Shown in pieces: positions 62,766 through 64,000 of a stretch of 64,000 nucleotides of DNA. This DNA comes from Selaginella tamariscina (taxonomy: Eukaryota; Streptophyta; Lycopodiopsida; Selaginellales; Selaginellaceae): positions 122,501 through 186,500 of the forward strand of contig PUQB01000416.1 in assembly GCA_003024785.1 (NCBI GenBank), given 5' to 3'. A program made the position numbers and the translations under genes. Positions within the stretch are counted from its first letter, which is position 1. Each line of letters opens with the position of its first letter. Below the pieces are notes generated by a model that worked only from the letters and a program-made list of their open reading frames with translations, did not search any database and had not been told where the DNA came from.

Positions 62766-64000
62766 CATGACACTTAATGAAAGAAATAAAGTTTTAAATT
62801 GACAAAAAACCAACAAAACAATATCTAACAAGAACACTAATGTTATGACTCAAATTATCATAGCCATACCAAATAATTATTAACTAGCTTCATAGATTCA
62901 TGAATGCACGATTTTATTTTTCTTTAGGGGTGAGGTAATTTACAAGAAAGGTGTTGTAAATAAATATGTGGTGACTTATTATTTTATGTGATACCCACAT
63001 GTAAAAGTAATTAATTGTCAGTCCGATTTAATAAATGGGTCTTGCACTTTCTGAAGTACAAAGTATGTAATAAAATGAGTAAAAGTTGAGTTCACTATAG
63101 TAAGTAAAATAACACTCTTATACAAATAAATATTCATGTAGTTTAGTAAATATAAATTCTTTTAACATCCATTGCAGAATTTAATAACATATTACACTTA
63201 AGAGAACATTTAAGTAGAATTCATAAATAAAATTCTAATAAGATACTGCATAATATGGTTTGTCAAAATTTTTGCTTCCACTTTGGATCTTTCTTACAAA
63301 TTCAAATATGAAGTATGGGTAACAAGCCACCCACACTAAAATGATCCCCAATTAATAGCATTACAAATTTTATAAATTAATCTACTGTATAAATTTTTAA
63401 GATGAAGGGCAATCCCACAAGCTGCTCAATGACACCCTTTTGCTCTTCCATATTAAGTGTTCCTCTGTATATTATTATTTTAAGGTATTCCTTTTCAAAG
63501 TATAAAACTAATTTGTATAACAAACATATTATTAAACATTAAATTTTAACACATTAAAACTGAACAAATGGTCTAGTTCCACTTCGTGATAGCAAAGACC
63601 ATGGTATTATACTACTTTAAACTAATACCTCTTATAGTGTATATCATAAAGCACATATCATACATATTGGCCTACGTGAGTCAAATTGTGTACACACATA
63701 CATTTATATTTACTCTTAAAAATTTTCAGGCATTTCAAATTATTTTAAGATAAAAATGTATAATTAATTTGTGTTTTACTATTCAAAATTCAACTAGTTA
63801 AATATTTATATTGCAATATAATATAATTATTTTTGAAAATAAGTCATTTCTTAACATTTTTATTATGATATTTTTTAACATTTAACACTTAATGAATTTC
63901 ATTTAATTTCGTTCCAAATATGTTATGAAATAAATATATATCTTTAATTAAGTATTATATATTTTTCAAGGGTATATATGTAAATATAAATTCTCTATAT
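62766..64000. other. AT-rich DNA to the window end
   Basis: AT-rich, with no gene, RNA or repeat unit visible. Confidence 0.5.

Noticed and set aside
1-64000. CRISPR arrays, operons, bacterial genes or organelle DNA
   Set aside because: Intron-bearing nuclear plant genes throughout; spaced repeats present are microsatellites or LTR copies, not CRISPR.
1-64000. tRNA, rRNA and snRNA genes
   Set aside because: I found no cloverleaf, rRNA or snRNA signature by eye; a covariance-model scan would be needed to exclude short ones.

Overview
The window is nuclear DNA of a land plant, most likely an early-diverging vascular plant of lycophyte type (Selaginella-like). The plant call is firm: it carries an auxin response factor (ARF) with B3 and PB1 parts, a DYW-type PPR editing factor, a KIN-4C-like kinesin and Ty3/gypsy retroelements. 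The lycophyte call is an inference. It rests on the PPR array, which is made almost only of 31-residue S-type repeats with the recurrent motif AYAQNGH, and on a kinesin-3-like motor, a class I do not expect in flowering plants. Introns are many and short and carry TG/CA microsatellites; intergenic DNA is extremely AT-rich.

Layout. 0-4 kb: a ParB-like plus DNA-methyltransferase-like gene of probable foreign ancestry, then a damaged FCP1-type phosphatase gene. 4-7.2 kb: AT-rich desert. 7.2-14.2 kb: alpha/beta hydrolase, a small membrane protein (minus strand), a motor-only kinesin and ribosomal protein L9 (uL6). 14.2-16.7 kb: AT-rich desert. 17.2-26.2 kb: one long KIN-4C-like chromokinesin gene with a cysteine-rich tail. 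26.5-32 kb: an old minus-strand Ty3/gypsy fossil with a 1.6-kb solo LTR inserted in it. 32-35.4 kb: AT-rich desert with a near-perfect 110-bp foldback. 35.5-38.2 kb: PPR-DYW gene. 38.2-41 kb: microsatellites and the GC-richer upstream region of the ARF. 41.1-45.2 kb: class-A-like ARF with a glutamine-rich middle. 45.5-47 kb: a small protein made only of the second helicase lobe. 47.6-49.9 kb: SEC61 alpha (minus strand). 51.8-56.3 kb: a second Ty3/gypsy fossil (minus strand). 56.5-57.2 kb: a 234-bp tandem repeat. 57.2-62.8 kb: internal remains and a run of three LTR copies of the same family as the solo LTR. The last 1.2 kb is AT-rich and featureless.

The host genes do not form one pathway. 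They are ordinary housekeeping and regulatory genes (translation, ER translocation, microtubule motors, organelle RNA editing, auxin signalling) set between repeat-rich stretches.

A caution applies to every gene. Most conserved genes here, including RPL9 and SEC61 alpha, need one or more single-base shifts, often at short homopolymers, to give the expected protein. That looks more like residual long-read indel error than wholesale decay. Exon edges given here are by-eye reads of GT/AG sites and protein continuity. The most unusual items are the ParB/methyltransferase-like gene, the lone helicase lobe, the kinesin-3-like motor and two long hairpins.
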